Positions 37,565 to 47,146 of a DNA stretch of 64,000 nt are shown in pieces. This DNA is from an uncultured Sanguibacteroides sp. (GTDB lineage: Bacteria > Bacteroidota > Bacteroidia > Bacteroidales > Marinifilaceae), in contig NZ_UQRQ01000017.1 of assembly GCF_900543425.1 (NCBI RefSeq), positions 1-64,000 on the forward strand, in the 5' to 3' direction. The notes below the pieces were generated by a model. That model saw only the letters and a program-made list of their open reading frames with translations, ran no database searches and was not told the DNA's origin. How positions within the stretch are numbered: position 1 is the stretch's first letter; the number at the start of each line of letters is the position of its first letter. The position numbers and the translations under genes are program-made.

Positions 37565-40500
37565 ATGTGTTTACGTCAAATTTTTTCTGTCGCTGTCTAT
37601 GAAGCCAAAATACTAAGAAGAAGTTGGGTATTCAAAATGTTCTCTTCTTTAGCCGTAGTTGCTATTTTGGCAATACAAGTGATCTCGCAAAGTTCTTTGA
37701 CTTACAACTTCCAATGGAATATGATCGTATTGTCCTGCTCTTTTCCATTTCTTTGCTGTTACTTGCTTAATCTTGCACAAGGTATTATCGTTATTTCCAG
37801 CATGGAATCTTTTACGAATAAAAAACGGATGATAGATACTCACGACGTATTCCTCGTTCGCCCTATCAGTAACGGAGAATACATTGTCGGAAAATTATTA
37901 GGCCTATTCAAAACGATTGTTTCACTCGATCTCATCACGCTCTTACTGGTGGCTTTTATCAATCTGTTTTTAAGTGAGTCTCCATTTAATCCTTTCATCT
38001 ATCTATTTTATTTCGTAACCTTACTTCTTCCGTTCCTTGTCTTTATTTTAGGAATTTGTGTCATCGTCAACTACAGTTTAAATCAATACGCCCTGGCGTT
38101 ATGTGTACTTCTCGGTTTCTACATCTTCGGCTCTTTTTACTCTGCCCGGTTTTTATACGGGATTTTCGATTTTATGGGCAATTCCCTTCCCAATGCGTTT
38201 TCCGACATTACGGGACATGCCGGTTTACCCCTCTACCTTATCCAAAGAGCAGGTATTTTTCTGCTCGGTAGCGGATTCATTATTTTCGCCATATCATTGT
38301 ACAAGCGTTTACCCAACGGTAACCTTATCCGATACAAAATAACAGCAATCACTTTTATTCTATTGGCTATTATTTGTCTTACAGGCTATCATACGATTTA
38401 TTCGAAAAAAAACAGTATCAGACAAACTTACACGGAAGTCTATAAAAAATATGCTTCAACCCCTAAGGTATCCTTATCTGCTCAAGAAATTACCTTTTTA
38501 CAGGAAAACAATATCCTATCGGTCCATTCCAGCATCACGGTATTCAATGACCATGCAGAGTCTATTTCCCCTCTTATTTTTTATTTGAATCCCGGGCTTG
38601 AAGTAACCCGCTTAACCGATGAAGCAGGCTCTCCCGTTCCGTTCGAACGAGATCACCAGGTGATCCGGGTCACACAATCGTTATCTCCCCAGACCTCAAA
38701 AATATTTCAAATTACATACATGGGAAAAATCGATGAAGATATTTGTTATCCGGAGTTAGGTCCCGATGAATATTACTCTCCCCATAATTCCAATAATCTG
38801 TTCAATTACGGAAACAAGTACGCTTTCACGGGAAAAGATTTTACCTTACTTACTCCGGAAGTCCTCTGGTATCCGATAACTACCCCTACTGTTAACCCGG
38901 GTTCCCTATTCAATGTTCCTAAAAATTTCACGAACTATACGTTACACGTTATCACGTCGGCAAATCAATTAGCCATTTCAGAAGGGATCCGAACGATCCA
39001 TGAAGATACTACAACATTTAAAAATTCCCAGCCTCTACCCTCCCTCAGCTTGTGTATCGGAAAATATGAACAAAAAAACATTCGGGTCGATTCAACGTTA
39101 CAAGTCTCACTATACTATTTTAGAGATAATGTATTCCCTTCCCTCCGGTTAAATTTACCGGAGCAAAAAATGGCCGAAGCTATTCAAAACCAACTAAACA
39201 TGATCTCGAGTTATATCGTGGGACAAAAATTTCCTTTTACCCAATTAAATGTAATAGAGGTTCCCGTAACATTCAGATCTCACTCGAGGTTATGGAAAGA
39301 AAACAGTGAATTCATACAACCGGGAACAATTTTTATTCCGGAAAAAGGGATATCGTTTCCCTCTTTTAATTTCACCTGCGAAAGACACAAATACAAAAAT
39401 ATAGAATCATTAATGACCGCATTCGAAGGGAATATCGACGAACAAGTTGAAAATTTATTATTTCAAACCGCATGTTTTGCCTTTGGCTGGAATGAATCCT
39501 CCGTATTACAGGGAAACTGGCTTTTCTCTTATCTGTTCCGTAAAGACAATCATGTCGAAAAAATCAATCCCTGGTGCATCTTCCCCATGTATCTTAATTT
39601 CTCCATCGATATTCACTCGGATCGCTATCCTATCGCTAATGCCACTTTTAAAAACATGCTCTACAAACGCACTACCGGTAGCGTGTCGAATATAAATGAT
39701 AAAGATTACCGTGCACTACAATATCTTGCCAATCACAGCCTGCAACAAGCAATAAATGATCCGGCCATAGACGAAATCACTTTAAATTCCATTATACGTC
39801 TAAAGAGCGATGCCTTTAAAGACATTGTCAATGCCTTAATTCCTTCACATGATTTTGAACGGTTTTTAGGAAAGTATTCCCAAAACAACTATTTCCGGCA
39901 TACGGACCTTGAAGCATTTGAAAAAGAATTTGAGAGAACGTATAATTTCAGTATATCCCCGATTATAGAACAATGGTATCACGCCAAACAACTTGCCCGC
40001 TTCAACTTCGGCGCTCCTGAGATCTATGAGATCCCGGATAAGGAGTTTACCCGTTATCAGGTCTGCTTGCCCGTTCATAACTATTCTGATGCAGATGGTG
40101 CCATATCGCTCTATCTATCTGAATACCATGTCAGAAGCGATGGGAAACGTAATAATCCCAAACGCACGCCTTATATTTTCTTAATAAAAGCAGGAAGCTA
40201 TAATGAAATCAGATTACCGGCCACGGCATCTCCTATTCAATTTTTACTGCAAACCGGAATGGCTCTTAACCTCCCGACCAGCCAAAACATTTCGTTATAC
40301 ACTCTTCCCCGTAAACAGGGAAAAACAATAGAGGAAGGAATATTCGACGTAGACCCTGCCCGTTTTACCCCGTCTCCCGATGAGATTATCGTCGACGACG
40401 TAGACCCCGGCTTCCGGATTATTAACCCTAAATCCCAGGGAATAATTCAACGGCTTTTTAAAAATGAAAAGAACAATCAACGAAACGAACAAGGATTCGG

Positions 40501-40891
40501 GAAACAATGGGAAATAAGGTATGCCAACGAGTATTACGGTCAATTTATAAAACAAGCCCGTTTCAAATTAGTAGGTTTCAGTGAAGAAAAAGTGGAATGG
40601 AAAGCCAATATCCCACAAGCAGGTACTTACGAGGTTTTTGTATTCTACCCGGTCATGCTCAAATATAACATGGAAACAGGACAGCCTAAGCCTTGTTTCC
40701 AGTATTATACCGTATCTCACGCAGACGGGAAAGATGATATCGACAAAGAGATATTCCAAATCGGATGGAACTCTTTAGGTAAATTCAGATTTACCCCGGG
40801 AGAAACAACCGTTATTTTAAACGACAAAGCGAAAGAGGCCGCTGACATCCTTGCCGTCGATGCCGTAAAATGGGTAAAATGCCCCGAATAA
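37565..40891 (+). CDS. ABC-2 permease / M1-peptidase-like / golvesin-type domain fusion
   Basis: An 1108-residue membrane protein with three parts. Residues about 1-285 are an ABC-2-type permease with six or seven membrane segments. About 300-820 follow the fold order of M1 aminopeptidases: a beta-saddle N-domain (LTPEVLWYP, ITSANQLAISEG), then a helical domain. The expected zinc motif is absent: where HExxH should be (about 628-642) the sequence reads VENLLFQTACFAFGW, so it is probably catalytically dead. About 980-1108 resemble the golvesin C-terminal domain (AGTYEVFVFYP, QYYTVSHADG, GWNSLGKFRFTPG, ADILAVDAVKWV), which in other proteins binds polysaccharide. No ATPase is fused. The lone ATPase at 8312-9241 is a possible partner. 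Confidence 0.8.
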   Translation: MCLRQIFSVAVYEAKILRRSWVFKMFSSLAVVAILAIQVISQSSLTYNFQWNMIVLSCSFPFLCCYLLNLAQGIIVISSMESFTNKKRMIDTHDVFLVRPISNGEYIVGKLLGLFKTIVSLDLITLLLVAFINLFLSESPFNPFIYLFYFVTLLLPFLVFILGICVIVNYSLNQYALALCVLLGFYIFGSFYSARFLYGIFDFMGNSLPNAFSDITGHAGLPLYLIQRAGIFLLGSGFIIFAISLYKRLPNGNLIRYKITAITFILLAIICLTGYHTIYSKKNSIRQTYTEVYKKYASTPKVSLSAQEITFLQENNILSVHSSITVFNDHAESISPLIFYLNPGLEVTRLTDEAGSPVPFERDHQVIRVTQSLSPQTSKIFQITYMGKIDEDICYPELGPDEYYSPHNSNNLFNYGNKYAFTGKDFTLLTPEVLWYPITTPTVNPGSLFNVPKNFTNYTLHVITSANQLAISEGIRTIHEDTTTFKNSQPLPSLSLCIGKYEQKNIRVDSTLQVSLYYFRDNVFPSLRLNLPEQKMAEAIQNQLNMISSYIVGQKFPFTQLNVIEVPVTFRSHSRLWKENSEFIQPGTIFIPEKGISFPSFNFTCERHKYKNIESLMTAFEGNIDEQVENLLFQTACFAFGWNESSVLQGNWLFSYLFRKDNHVEKINPWCIFPMYLNFSIDIHSDRYPIANATFKNMLYKRTTGSVSNINDKDYRALQYLANHSLQQAINDPAIDEITLNSIIRLKSDAFKDIVNALIPSHDFERFLGKYSQNNYFRHTDLEAFEKEFERTYNFSISPIIEQWYHAKQLARFNFGAPEIYEIPDKEFTRYQVCLPVHNYSDADGAISLYLSEYHVRSDGKRNNPKRTPYIFLIKAGSYNEIRLPATASPIQFLLQTGMALNLPTSQNISLYTLPRKQGKTIEEGIFDVDPARFTPSPDEIIVDDVDPGFRIINPKSQGIIQRLFKNEKNNQRNEQGFGKQWEIRYANEYYGQFIKQARFKLVGFSEEKVEWKANIPQAGTYEVFVFYPVMLKYNMETGQPKPCFQYYTVSHADGKDDIDKEIFQIGWNSLGKFRFTPGETTVILNDKAKEAADILAVDAVKWVKCPE

Positions 40892-40960
40892 GCGTATTCT
40901 CTCTTTTATTCACACAAAAAATAACAGACAAAGAATTAAACCGTATCCTCAAAAGCATTT

Positions 40961-40997
40961 CATAACAAAAACCCGAAAGTTTTTTACCTAACTTTCG
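40961..40997 (-). terminator. Minus-strand intrinsic terminator
   Basis: Arms CGAAAGTT (40974-40981) and AACTTTCG (40990-40997). On the minus strand the stem is followed by GGTTTTTG. It could end transcription coming from the broken sigma gene. Confidence 0.6.
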
Positions 40998-41400
40998 AGG
41001 GTATATTAAAGTTGGGAGCTACTCCTTATAGTCTATATAGAATCTACAATCACAGGAGGAGCCATTCCATAAGGATTTAACATTCAAGTCTTTCTCCGAA
41101 TGAATCTCCCTTGACAATCGAGTTATTTCAAATTCAAATTGTTGACGATTATCCTCAGATTAATCGAACCACTCTTCAAAACCTACCATTGGAAGTCTCC
41201 ATAGTACCTCTTGCAATAAACTCGAATGCAACGTTTTCCTCCGGATAATTTCCCTTAATTTACCAGTAAAACACAAGATCAGAAAACGTGTTATCCGACC
41301 TTCATTTTTTTGCAAGAAAATAACATGTTGATTCATGACCACAAATACATCGTAGGAAATAAATCAGGTAATAAACGATATTAATCCGAATAGTAAAGAT
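40998..41400. other. Intergenic region downstream of the broken sigma gene
   Basis: About 400 bp with one 60-codon minus-strand frame (41160-41342) that has no recognisable domain or signal. Where a FecR gene would be expected after an ECF sigma gene there is none. I see no remnant that I can assign. Confidence 0.4.
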
Positions 41401-42053
41401 TTACCTTTCGGAACCTGAATTATATCGAAAGCTATTTTGCTGCATGCACCATAAAAGCAATATTAATTGTTCATCATGAGAAAGCTTTTCCCGCAATATC
41501 TTATAAGCTCTACTAATTTGTGCTTTTATGGCATTTACAGACAAATTGTATTTCTCAGCAGTATCTGCATAGGAATTTCCTTCAACACATATCTCGATAA
41601 AAATTTCTCTACATCTTTCAGGTAAAGTTGCAATCGCTTGTTTTAGTTTAAAACGTAAATCTGCCCGTTCCATTTCAAATTGAATATCAATAGAACCAAT
41701 TATATTTTCGGACAATTCCGCATACCGATTCTTGGTTCGTAATACATTTAATGACGCGTGATAAATGAAGTATAACAATAGGAACGAAAAGAAGCCCCCT
41801 GACAGATATCATGCCTATTAAGCCATAATTTCACAAAAAAACCTTGTACGATACTTTCTGCCACCACTTTATTTTCCAACATGTGATAAGCAAATACATA
41901 CAACCCTTTTGAATACGCTTTGAAGACATATTCAGAATAAGCATGATCATCCCTTTTAAGTTTTTCGATATTGACATCCCAAAACATGTACACCTCTGAT
42001 TTATGTGCAGCAAGATAGAATATTTTCAATATAAAACAAAATCGACGTTTCAT
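41401..42053 (-). pseudogene. Frameshifted ECF sigma factor
   Basis: Two overlapping frames together make one ECF sigma factor. The first (42053 down to about 41748) carries region 2 (AYSEYVFKAYSKGLYVFAYH, FFVKLWLNRH, SFRSYCYTS). The second (41778 down to 41401) continues with YHASLNVLR and has region 4 (TLPERCREIFIEICVEG, LSVNAIKAQISRAYKIL). Adding one base after ACTTC, near 41766-41769 on the minus strand, would give SYCYTSIYHASLNVLR, matching the family. So a one-base deletion, or a sequencing error, broke it. The most likely original start is MFWDVN at 41987. No FecR or SusC gene follows, so the locus looks orphaned. Confidence 0.8.
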
Positions 42054-42075
42054 TATTCAATTGTAAAGTTTTTAT

Positions 42076-42083
42076 TAGTTTTG
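42076..42083 (+). promoter_or_regulatory. -7 element that fixes the nucleotidyltransferase start
   Basis: TAGTTTTG matches TAnnTTTG. It lies directly before an in-frame ATG at 42085, so the functional start should be the next one at 42118. Confidence 0.6.
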
Positions 42084-42117
42084 TATGAATAGAAGTTTAG
42101 TTTATATATTAAAATAT

Positions 42118-43020
42118 ATGGAAACAAGAAAAAACAAAACAACCCTGCTTATCATGGCAGCCGGAATGGGATCCAGATTCGGAAGTTTAAAACAGTTGGC
42201 ATTACTCGGACCACATCACAAGACACTACTCCACTATTCCATTTACGATGCCCTTCATGCAGGATTTGATAAAGTCGTTTTTATCATCCGAAAGAGTTTT
42301 GAAAAAGAATTTAGGGAAGCGGTAGGAAAATACGCGGAAAATCACGCGGAGACCTATTACTGTTTTCAGGAAATGGATCGTTTGCCCGCTAACCTTCCTC
42401 CCGTAGAACGTGAAAAACCATGGGGAACGGCCCATGCCATATGGTCTGCCAAAGAGGCGATTCAAGAACCTTTTATTGCCATTAACGCAGACGATTTTTA
42501 CGGTCGGGATGCTTTTCAAAAAATGCATAAATTCACCGCTTACAATCCGGATGATACCTGTTTCAGTCTTGCCGGATATCGCTTAGATTCCACCTTATCC
42601 GAAAACGGTTCCGTTTCAAGAGGAATTTGTACTTTCGACAAAGACTATTTTATGACAAGTATCACAGAATGTACAAAAATCATCAGGGATAATAACGGGA
42701 TCAAAGACCTTGCGACAGAAAGGATATTGCAAGGCGATGATATTGTTTCCATGAATTTCTGGGGATTCACGCCTATGTTATTTGAAGAAATTGAAAAACA
42801 ATTCATTGAATTTTATCATCAAAACAGAACAAACCCAAAAGCAGAAATATATATCCCTAAAGTGGTAGATACGCTTCTCAACCAGAAAAAAATAAAAGTG
42901 AAAATCCTAAAAACAGACGCCAAATGGTTTGGCGTAACCTATAAAGAAGATACCGAATTTGTTAATCAAGCATTAAACCGTTTTGAAACGGAAGGCGTAT
43001 ATACAGACATAAACAAATAA
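42118..43020 (+). CDS. Sugar-phosphate nucleotidyltransferase
   Basis: A 300-residue cytoplasmic nucleotidyltransferase (NTP_transferase fold). The nucleotide-binding loop is LIMAAGMGSRFGSLKQL (about 10-26) and the metal-binding acid is in INADDFYGRDAF. It transfers a nucleotide to a sugar-1-phosphate. I use the start METRKN at 42118 because the promoter motif overlaps the region just before the earlier ATG at 42085. The NahK-like kinase gene begins 30 bp downstream. The two would make sugar-1-phosphate and then an NDP-sugar; this pairing is inferred from order. Base and sugar specificity unknown. Confidence 0.85.
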   Translation: METRKNKTTLLIMAAGMGSRFGSLKQLALLGPHHKTLLHYSIYDALHAGFDKVVFIIRKSFEKEFREAVGKYAENHAETYYCFQEMDRLPANLPPVEREKPWGTAHAIWSAKEAIQEPFIAINADDFYGRDAFQKMHKFTAYNPDDTCFSLAGYRLDSTLSENGSVSRGICTFDKDYFMTSITECTKIIRDNNGIKDLATERILQGDDIVSMNFWGFTPMLFEEIEKQFIEFYHQNRTNPKAEIYIPKVVDTLLNQKKIKVKILKTDAKWFGVTYKEDTEFVNQALNRFETEGVYTDINK

Positions 43021-43050
43021 ACAACATCAAAAACGGGGATTTAACGGACA

Positions 43051-44133
43051 ATGGACAGAATTAAACGGATATACGAAGCCTTTAAGAGTAGCGGACGATT
43101 TATTTCCGCTACCCCATACGGTTCAGGACATATCAACGATACTTATCTGGTGAAAGTAGATGAGGAGGCAGAATATATTCTCCAACGCATCAACGGGAAT
43201 ATTTTCACGGATATACCGAAACTGGTCCGTAATAAAGAGCTGGTTTGCGGCCATATTCGCAACCGCCTGATCAAACACAAGATTAACGATATTACCAGAA
43301 AGTACATCACTTACTTTTACACGAATAAAGGAAAACCGTATTATAAAGATTACGACGGTAATTATTGGACTCTTGCACTATTCATCAAAGGATCAAAAAA
43401 CTATGAGGTAATCACCTCAATTTCTATGGCATATGAATTCGGCATAGGATTAGGAGAATTTGAAAACCGCATATCCGATTTTGATGCCTCGCTTTTAATC
43501 GAAACCATCCCCGGTTTTCATAATGTCGTCTATAGGCAAAAAGAGTTACAGAATGCCCTTTCGAAAGCAGAAGACGAGAAAAAAGAAAAGAGCCGGGAGT
43601 TGGTAGAATATCTCTTTTCCTTAGACGCAGAGATGCTTGAATTTCAAAAAATGAAGGACGATAATCATTTTCCTTTACGAGTTACCCATAACGACACCAA
43701 AGTAAATAATCTTTTATTCGATGGGAATAATCACCCCTTGTGCATGATCGATCTGGATACCGTTATGCCAGGTATCGTACATTACGATTTCGGAGATGCC
43801 GTAAGATCTTGTTGCAACACGGCCGGAGAAGAAGCAACAAACCTGAAGCAAGTCCATTTTAACATGGAATATTTCAAAGCTTTCTGCACCGGATTCATGG
43901 AAAAAACCAAACATCTACTAACCCGCAAAGAGAAAGAAACAATCGGTTTTTCTTGTAAGCTAATGACTTATCTACAAGCTACTCGCTTTTTAACCGACTA
44001 TCTTCAAGGAGATCTTTATTACCCCGTATCTTACGCGGACCAAAATCTCCAACGCGCAAAGGTTCAGATAAAGTTACTGCAAGACATTTCAAAACAAGCA
44101 GATCGAATAACCCAATTTATCTTAGAGAATTGA
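43051..44133 (+). CDS. NahK-like anomeric sugar kinase (APH fold)
   Basis: A 360-residue aminoglycoside-phosphotransferase-fold kinase, the same length as N-acetylhexosamine 1-kinase. Landmarks are the substrate-side GSGHINDTYLV (about 24-34), YILQRINGNIF, the catalytic loop VTHNDTKVNNLLFD and the metal site CMIDLDTVMPGIVHYDFGD. In NahK the same elements phosphorylate GlcNAc or GalNAc at C1. Together with the nucleotidyltransferase just upstream it suggests a salvage route from free amino sugar to NDP-sugar. The alternative, AmgK-like kinase for cell-wall sugars, is not excluded. A 22-bp terminator hairpin follows. Confidence 0.87.
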   Translation: MDRIKRIYEAFKSSGRFISATPYGSGHINDTYLVKVDEEAEYILQRINGNIFTDIPKLVRNKELVCGHIRNRLIKHKINDITRKYITYFYTNKGKPYYKDYDGNYWTLALFIKGSKNYEVITSISMAYEFGIGLGEFENRISDFDASLLIETIPGFHNVVYRQKELQNALSKAEDEKKEKSRELVEYLFSLDAEMLEFQKMKDDNHFPLRVTHNDTKVNNLLFDGNNHPLCMIDLDTVMPGIVHYDFGDAVRSCCNTAGEEATNLKQVHFNMEYFKAFCTGFMEKTKHLLTRKEKETIGFSCKLMTYLQATRFLTDYLQGDLYYPVSYADQNLQRAKVQIKLLQDISKQADRITQFILEN

Positions 44134-44181
44134 AAATACGGAGACGAGCTTGAGAAAATTCAAGCTCGTCTCCGTATTTTC
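44132..44181. terminator. Long perfect bidirectional terminator
   Basis: A 22-bp perfect inverted repeat (44132-44153 with 44160-44181) with a 6-nt loop, overlapping the kinase stop codon and ending 1 bp before the stop of the convergent HMA gene. A-rich and T-rich ends allow termination in both directions. Confidence 0.9.
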
Positions 44182-44182
44182 T

Positions 44183-44662
44183 TCACTTTTTATCCTTGCA
44201 ACAATCCTCCTTCGTTCCCGCCTTAGAGCAATTCTTACCTTCTTTACAATCCGACGTTTCACATTTTTGATCACACGAATTATCACAGTCTCCTGTACAA
44301 TCTTGCTTTTCTTTTTTACAACTATTCAACTTACAATCCTTACATTTTAATAGTTTTCCGTCCTTAGAGCACATCCCCAGAATCTTTACATCACACTTCG
44401 CAAGAGCTGCACTTAACTCTTTTACGGTATTCTTATCCATTCTGAATGTCAATAAAATAGTAGAATCTTTCAGATTAACTTTAAGATCCTTTACCCCTTT
44501 CTCAAAAGGAATATTCTTTTCTACCTTTGCTTTACATTTAGGACAATGAATATCCGTTTTAAAAATCACAGTCGTATCTTTTTTGGTCTGAGCATTTACT
44601 GTCAACCCTACGGTTAGAAACATCACTAACGTACAAATCATTTTTATTGTTTTCATGATCAA
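44183..44662 (-). CDS. Exported heavy-metal-binding protein: HMA domain plus cysteine-rich tail
   Basis: A 159-residue exported protein with signal peptide (about 1-24, ending VNAQ). About 30-95 is an HMA domain with the metal-binding C40 and C43 in HCPKCKAKVE. From about 100 to the end the chain is hydrophilic and holds 11 cysteines in about 55 residues, as DC, SC, NC and CC steps, like a metallothionein. It probably binds copper or another soft metal in the periplasm. The TonB receptor and cysteine-rich protein upstream on the same strand support a metal role. It has its own promoter motif. No metal ATPase or regulator is adjacent. Confidence 0.85.
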   Translation of the reverse strand: MIMKTIKMICTLVMFLTVGLTVNAQTKKDTTVIFKTDIHCPKCKAKVEKNIPFEKGVKDLKVNLKDSTILLTFRMDKNTVKELSAALAKCDVKILGMCSKDGKLLKCKDCKLNSCKKEKQDCTGDCDNSCDQKCETSDCKEGKNCSKAGTKEDCCKDKK

Positions 44663-44693
44663 ATGTTTTTTAATTGTTTAATATGGAGCATTT

Positions 44694-44701
44694 CAAATAT
44701 A
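44694..44701 (-). promoter_or_regulatory. -7 element of the HMA gene
   Basis: The minus strand reads TATATTTG, matching TAnnTTTG, 31 bp before the HMA start codon and within the 70-bp gap after the TonB receptor gene. Confidence 0.5.
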
Positions 44702-44732
44702 TGTATTCTATTTTTAAATTCGGGATTATTGT

Positions 44733-47018
44733 TTATGATTCCCTATCCAAGGCAAAGCGTATTCCGATATAAAATTTACGCCCATGAACAGGTCCCCAGA
44801 TTTTCGAGGAATCGAAATATTTTCCCCAAGGATCGTCCGAGGCTATCACCGGGTGTTTTTGTTTAAAATCGCCAATATTTTCACATCCCCCGTATACACT
44901 CCAGCGACGGAAAAACTTACTTATCTGTGCATTCATTAACTGAAAAGCTCTAAAACTACTCCCCGTTTGATACTCCTCATGGATTCCTGTCTGGCGAGGC
45001 ATCCTTCCTCCCCCGTTAAATTGAGTCGTAAAATCAAACTGCCATTTTCTCATATTAGTATGATAGGATAAATTCAACAACCCTTTATAACGGCTGACCA
45101 AAGGAAGCATTTCTGTCTTTCCTCCATGAAACGTTGTTTTAACATCGTTATAACGATAAGCGGCTAAAAGGTCCAAACGAGGAATTACCTCATATTGCAT
45201 CTCGATTTGATAACTATTGGAGTAAGATTTTCCCTCTAAATTATAAAAATTTACCCGATCAAAAGCCGTTTCGTTATCAACTACCACTTGATCCGTAAAC
45301 CTGGTATGATAATAATCAGCAGAAATCGATAATATCCGATCAAACAAATAGAATTTACGGTTCAGATTTACACCTGCATTCCAAGCATCTTCCATTTTTA
45401 AATGATCTAATTCACCCGGGTTTTCAGCCAATATTTTTCCATTAACATAGATACCCGCCGAAGACGCCAATAGATAGCTATTCTCTGCCAAAATATTAGA
45501 CATACGTAATCCTCTTCCGGCTGTAAGCTTCAAATGGGTCATTTCGTCCGGCCTAAACATGAGATGAAGCCGGGGAGTTATAAAATTCCCGTACAAATTA
45601 TGATGATCGTACCTTAAGCCGGCCATAAGGGTAAATTTTTTATCAAAAAACATTCCGGTATATTGAAAAAAAGCACCCACAACTTTCTCTTGACGTTCAA
45701 AATTAGCCGGATTCGTAACCATAGCAATATCACCCGTAAAGTAACGATCCTGAAAATCTTCGTCATAATCGTCGTAATTGAAGTTCACTCCTGTCGAGTA
45801 CTGCTGATCCGGATTGGAACCGAATATAGACTGAAAGATATAATTCAAGTAAAGATTCCTCTGACGGGCATCATATCTTTTGAGTCCGTAATACGAATCC
45901 TGATCATGATCCGTATAATTTACCATAAGGGCCATACTCGTGTATTCGTACTGCGGCATAAGGTAACCCCATTTCAAGAAACCCTCATAGCGTCTCGTGT
46001 CTATTCCGATTCGATACAATGGGTCCGAACCCATATGGCCCGAGTTGTGATTACTCTCTCCTCCTTTCCGTTTCTCATCCAAAAATTTCCCCCCGAATTG
46101 AAAAAACCACTTATCATCCTTATAAGCCCAGCGATTCATGATATTGTACTGAGTCTTTTCCGGCATATCCGAAAAACCATCCTTATTTCCATCATGTACC
46201 TTATCCAACCAGTCGCCATGTATCAAAAACATCGTACTCCAGCGATCATTAAATTTAATTCCGAAATTAGAATTAAATTCGAACATACCATCATCACTGT
46301 AATAGGCATTCAAGTACAGTTTTTCACTATTTTGCGGTTTTTTGTAATCAACACTAATTTGTCCGGCGATCGATTCATATCCGTTCACAACCGATCCCGT
46401 TCCCTTTGAAATAGAGATTGCCTCCATCCAAGGACCCGGTATATAACCCAATCCATACAAAGAAGAAAGTCCCCGAAAATTAGGAAAGTTTTCCGTCATT
46501 AATTGAATGTATTTTCCCGTCAATCCTAATAATTGGATCTGCTTAGCCCCGGTCACAGCATCAGCATACGAAACATCCACAGAAGCATTCGTTTCAAAAC
46601 TTTCGCCTAAATTACAGCAAGCAGCTTTTAAAAGTTCAGTACCGGTAATGACCTGTTCTATCACGGGACGATTCGTACTCATAACGGTAGACCTCTTTCT
46701 GGAAACGACATTTACTTCATCTAATTGTTGTCCCTCGATCAACACGAACTCTACAAACTTATCCGTAGATTTTACTTCTACCGTATCGGATTGAAATCCG
46801 ATAAAACTGGCAACCAATTTCCCACTAACATCCCATTTAATTTTAAACTCACCCTTTACGTCTGTTATTACACCTTTTGAAGTCCCCAACCAATATACAT
46901 TAGCTCCCGGTATAGGTTTCAAACCATCGGCCGTCTCTTCCATAACCCGGCCCTTAATTATCTCTGCCCGGGCCATAAAAGCTCCCAGCATCAATAACAC
47001 AATCAATATATATTTCAT
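44733..47018 (-). CDS. TonB-dependent receptor, probably metal-related
   Basis: A 761-residue TonB receptor with signal peptide (1-18), a carboxypeptidase-like domain (about 20-95), a plug (about 110-235) and a barrel ending in FALDRES. The plug carries the cysteine pair C134-C135 in AACCNLGESFETNASVD. I recall this motif from Bacteroidota receptors that lie beside HMA/copper genes. The HMA gene follows on the same strand by 70 bp and a cysteine-rich exported protein precedes it by 128 bp. Uptake or release of a metal chelate is therefore the best guess, but no ligand is proven. Confidence 0.85.
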   Translation of the reverse strand: MKYILIVLLMLGAFMARAEIIKGRVMEETADGLKPIPGANVYWLGTSKGVITDVKGEFKIKWDVSGKLVASFIGFQSDTVEVKSTDKFVEFVLIEGQQLDEVNVVSRKRSTVMSTNRPVIEQVITGTELLKAACCNLGESFETNASVDVSYADAVTGAKQIQLLGLTGKYIQLMTENFPNFRGLSSLYGLGYIPGPWMEAISISKGTGSVVNGYESIAGQISVDYKKPQNSEKLYLNAYYSDDGMFEFNSNFGIKFNDRWSTMFLIHGDWLDKVHDGNKDGFSDMPEKTQYNIMNRWAYKDDKWFFQFGGKFLDEKRKGGESNHNSGHMGSDPLYRIGIDTRRYEGFLKWGYLMPQYEYTSMALMVNYTDHDQDSYYGLKRYDARQRNLYLNYIFQSIFGSNPDQQYSTGVNFNYDDYDEDFQDRYFTGDIAMVTNPANFERQEKVVGAFFQYTGMFFDKKFTLMAGLRYDHHNLYGNFITPRLHLMFRPDEMTHLKLTAGRGLRMSNILAENSYLLASSAGIYVNGKILAENPGELDHLKMEDAWNAGVNLNRKFYLFDRILSISADYYHTRFTDQVVVDNETAFDRVNFYNLEGKSYSNSYQIEMQYEVIPRLDLLAAYRYNDVKTTFHGGKTEMLPLVSRYKGLLNLSYHTNMRKWQFDFTTQFNGGGRMPRQTGIHEEYQTGSSFRAFQLMNAQISKFFRRWSVYGGCENIGDFKQKHPVIASDDPWGKYFDSSKIWGPVHGRKFYIGIRFALDRES

Positions 47019-47146
47019 CTATTATTTTTCACTTGCATTTTCCAATAAATATACCTCACCTGAAAGGCATATCACCTCATTACAAACACACCAAAAACAA
47101 AGGATAAATCTCGTTCATCTTTCCTTTGTAGGGAAACAGATTAAAA

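Noticed and set aside
41160..41342. 60-codon minus-strand frame after the broken sigma gene
   Set aside because: No FecR-like or other recognisable content; likely chance.
44132..44181. Long perfect inverted repeat as a mobile-element end
   Set aside because: It lies between convergent stop codons with A/T-rich ends and works as a terminator; no transposase or target duplication nearby.
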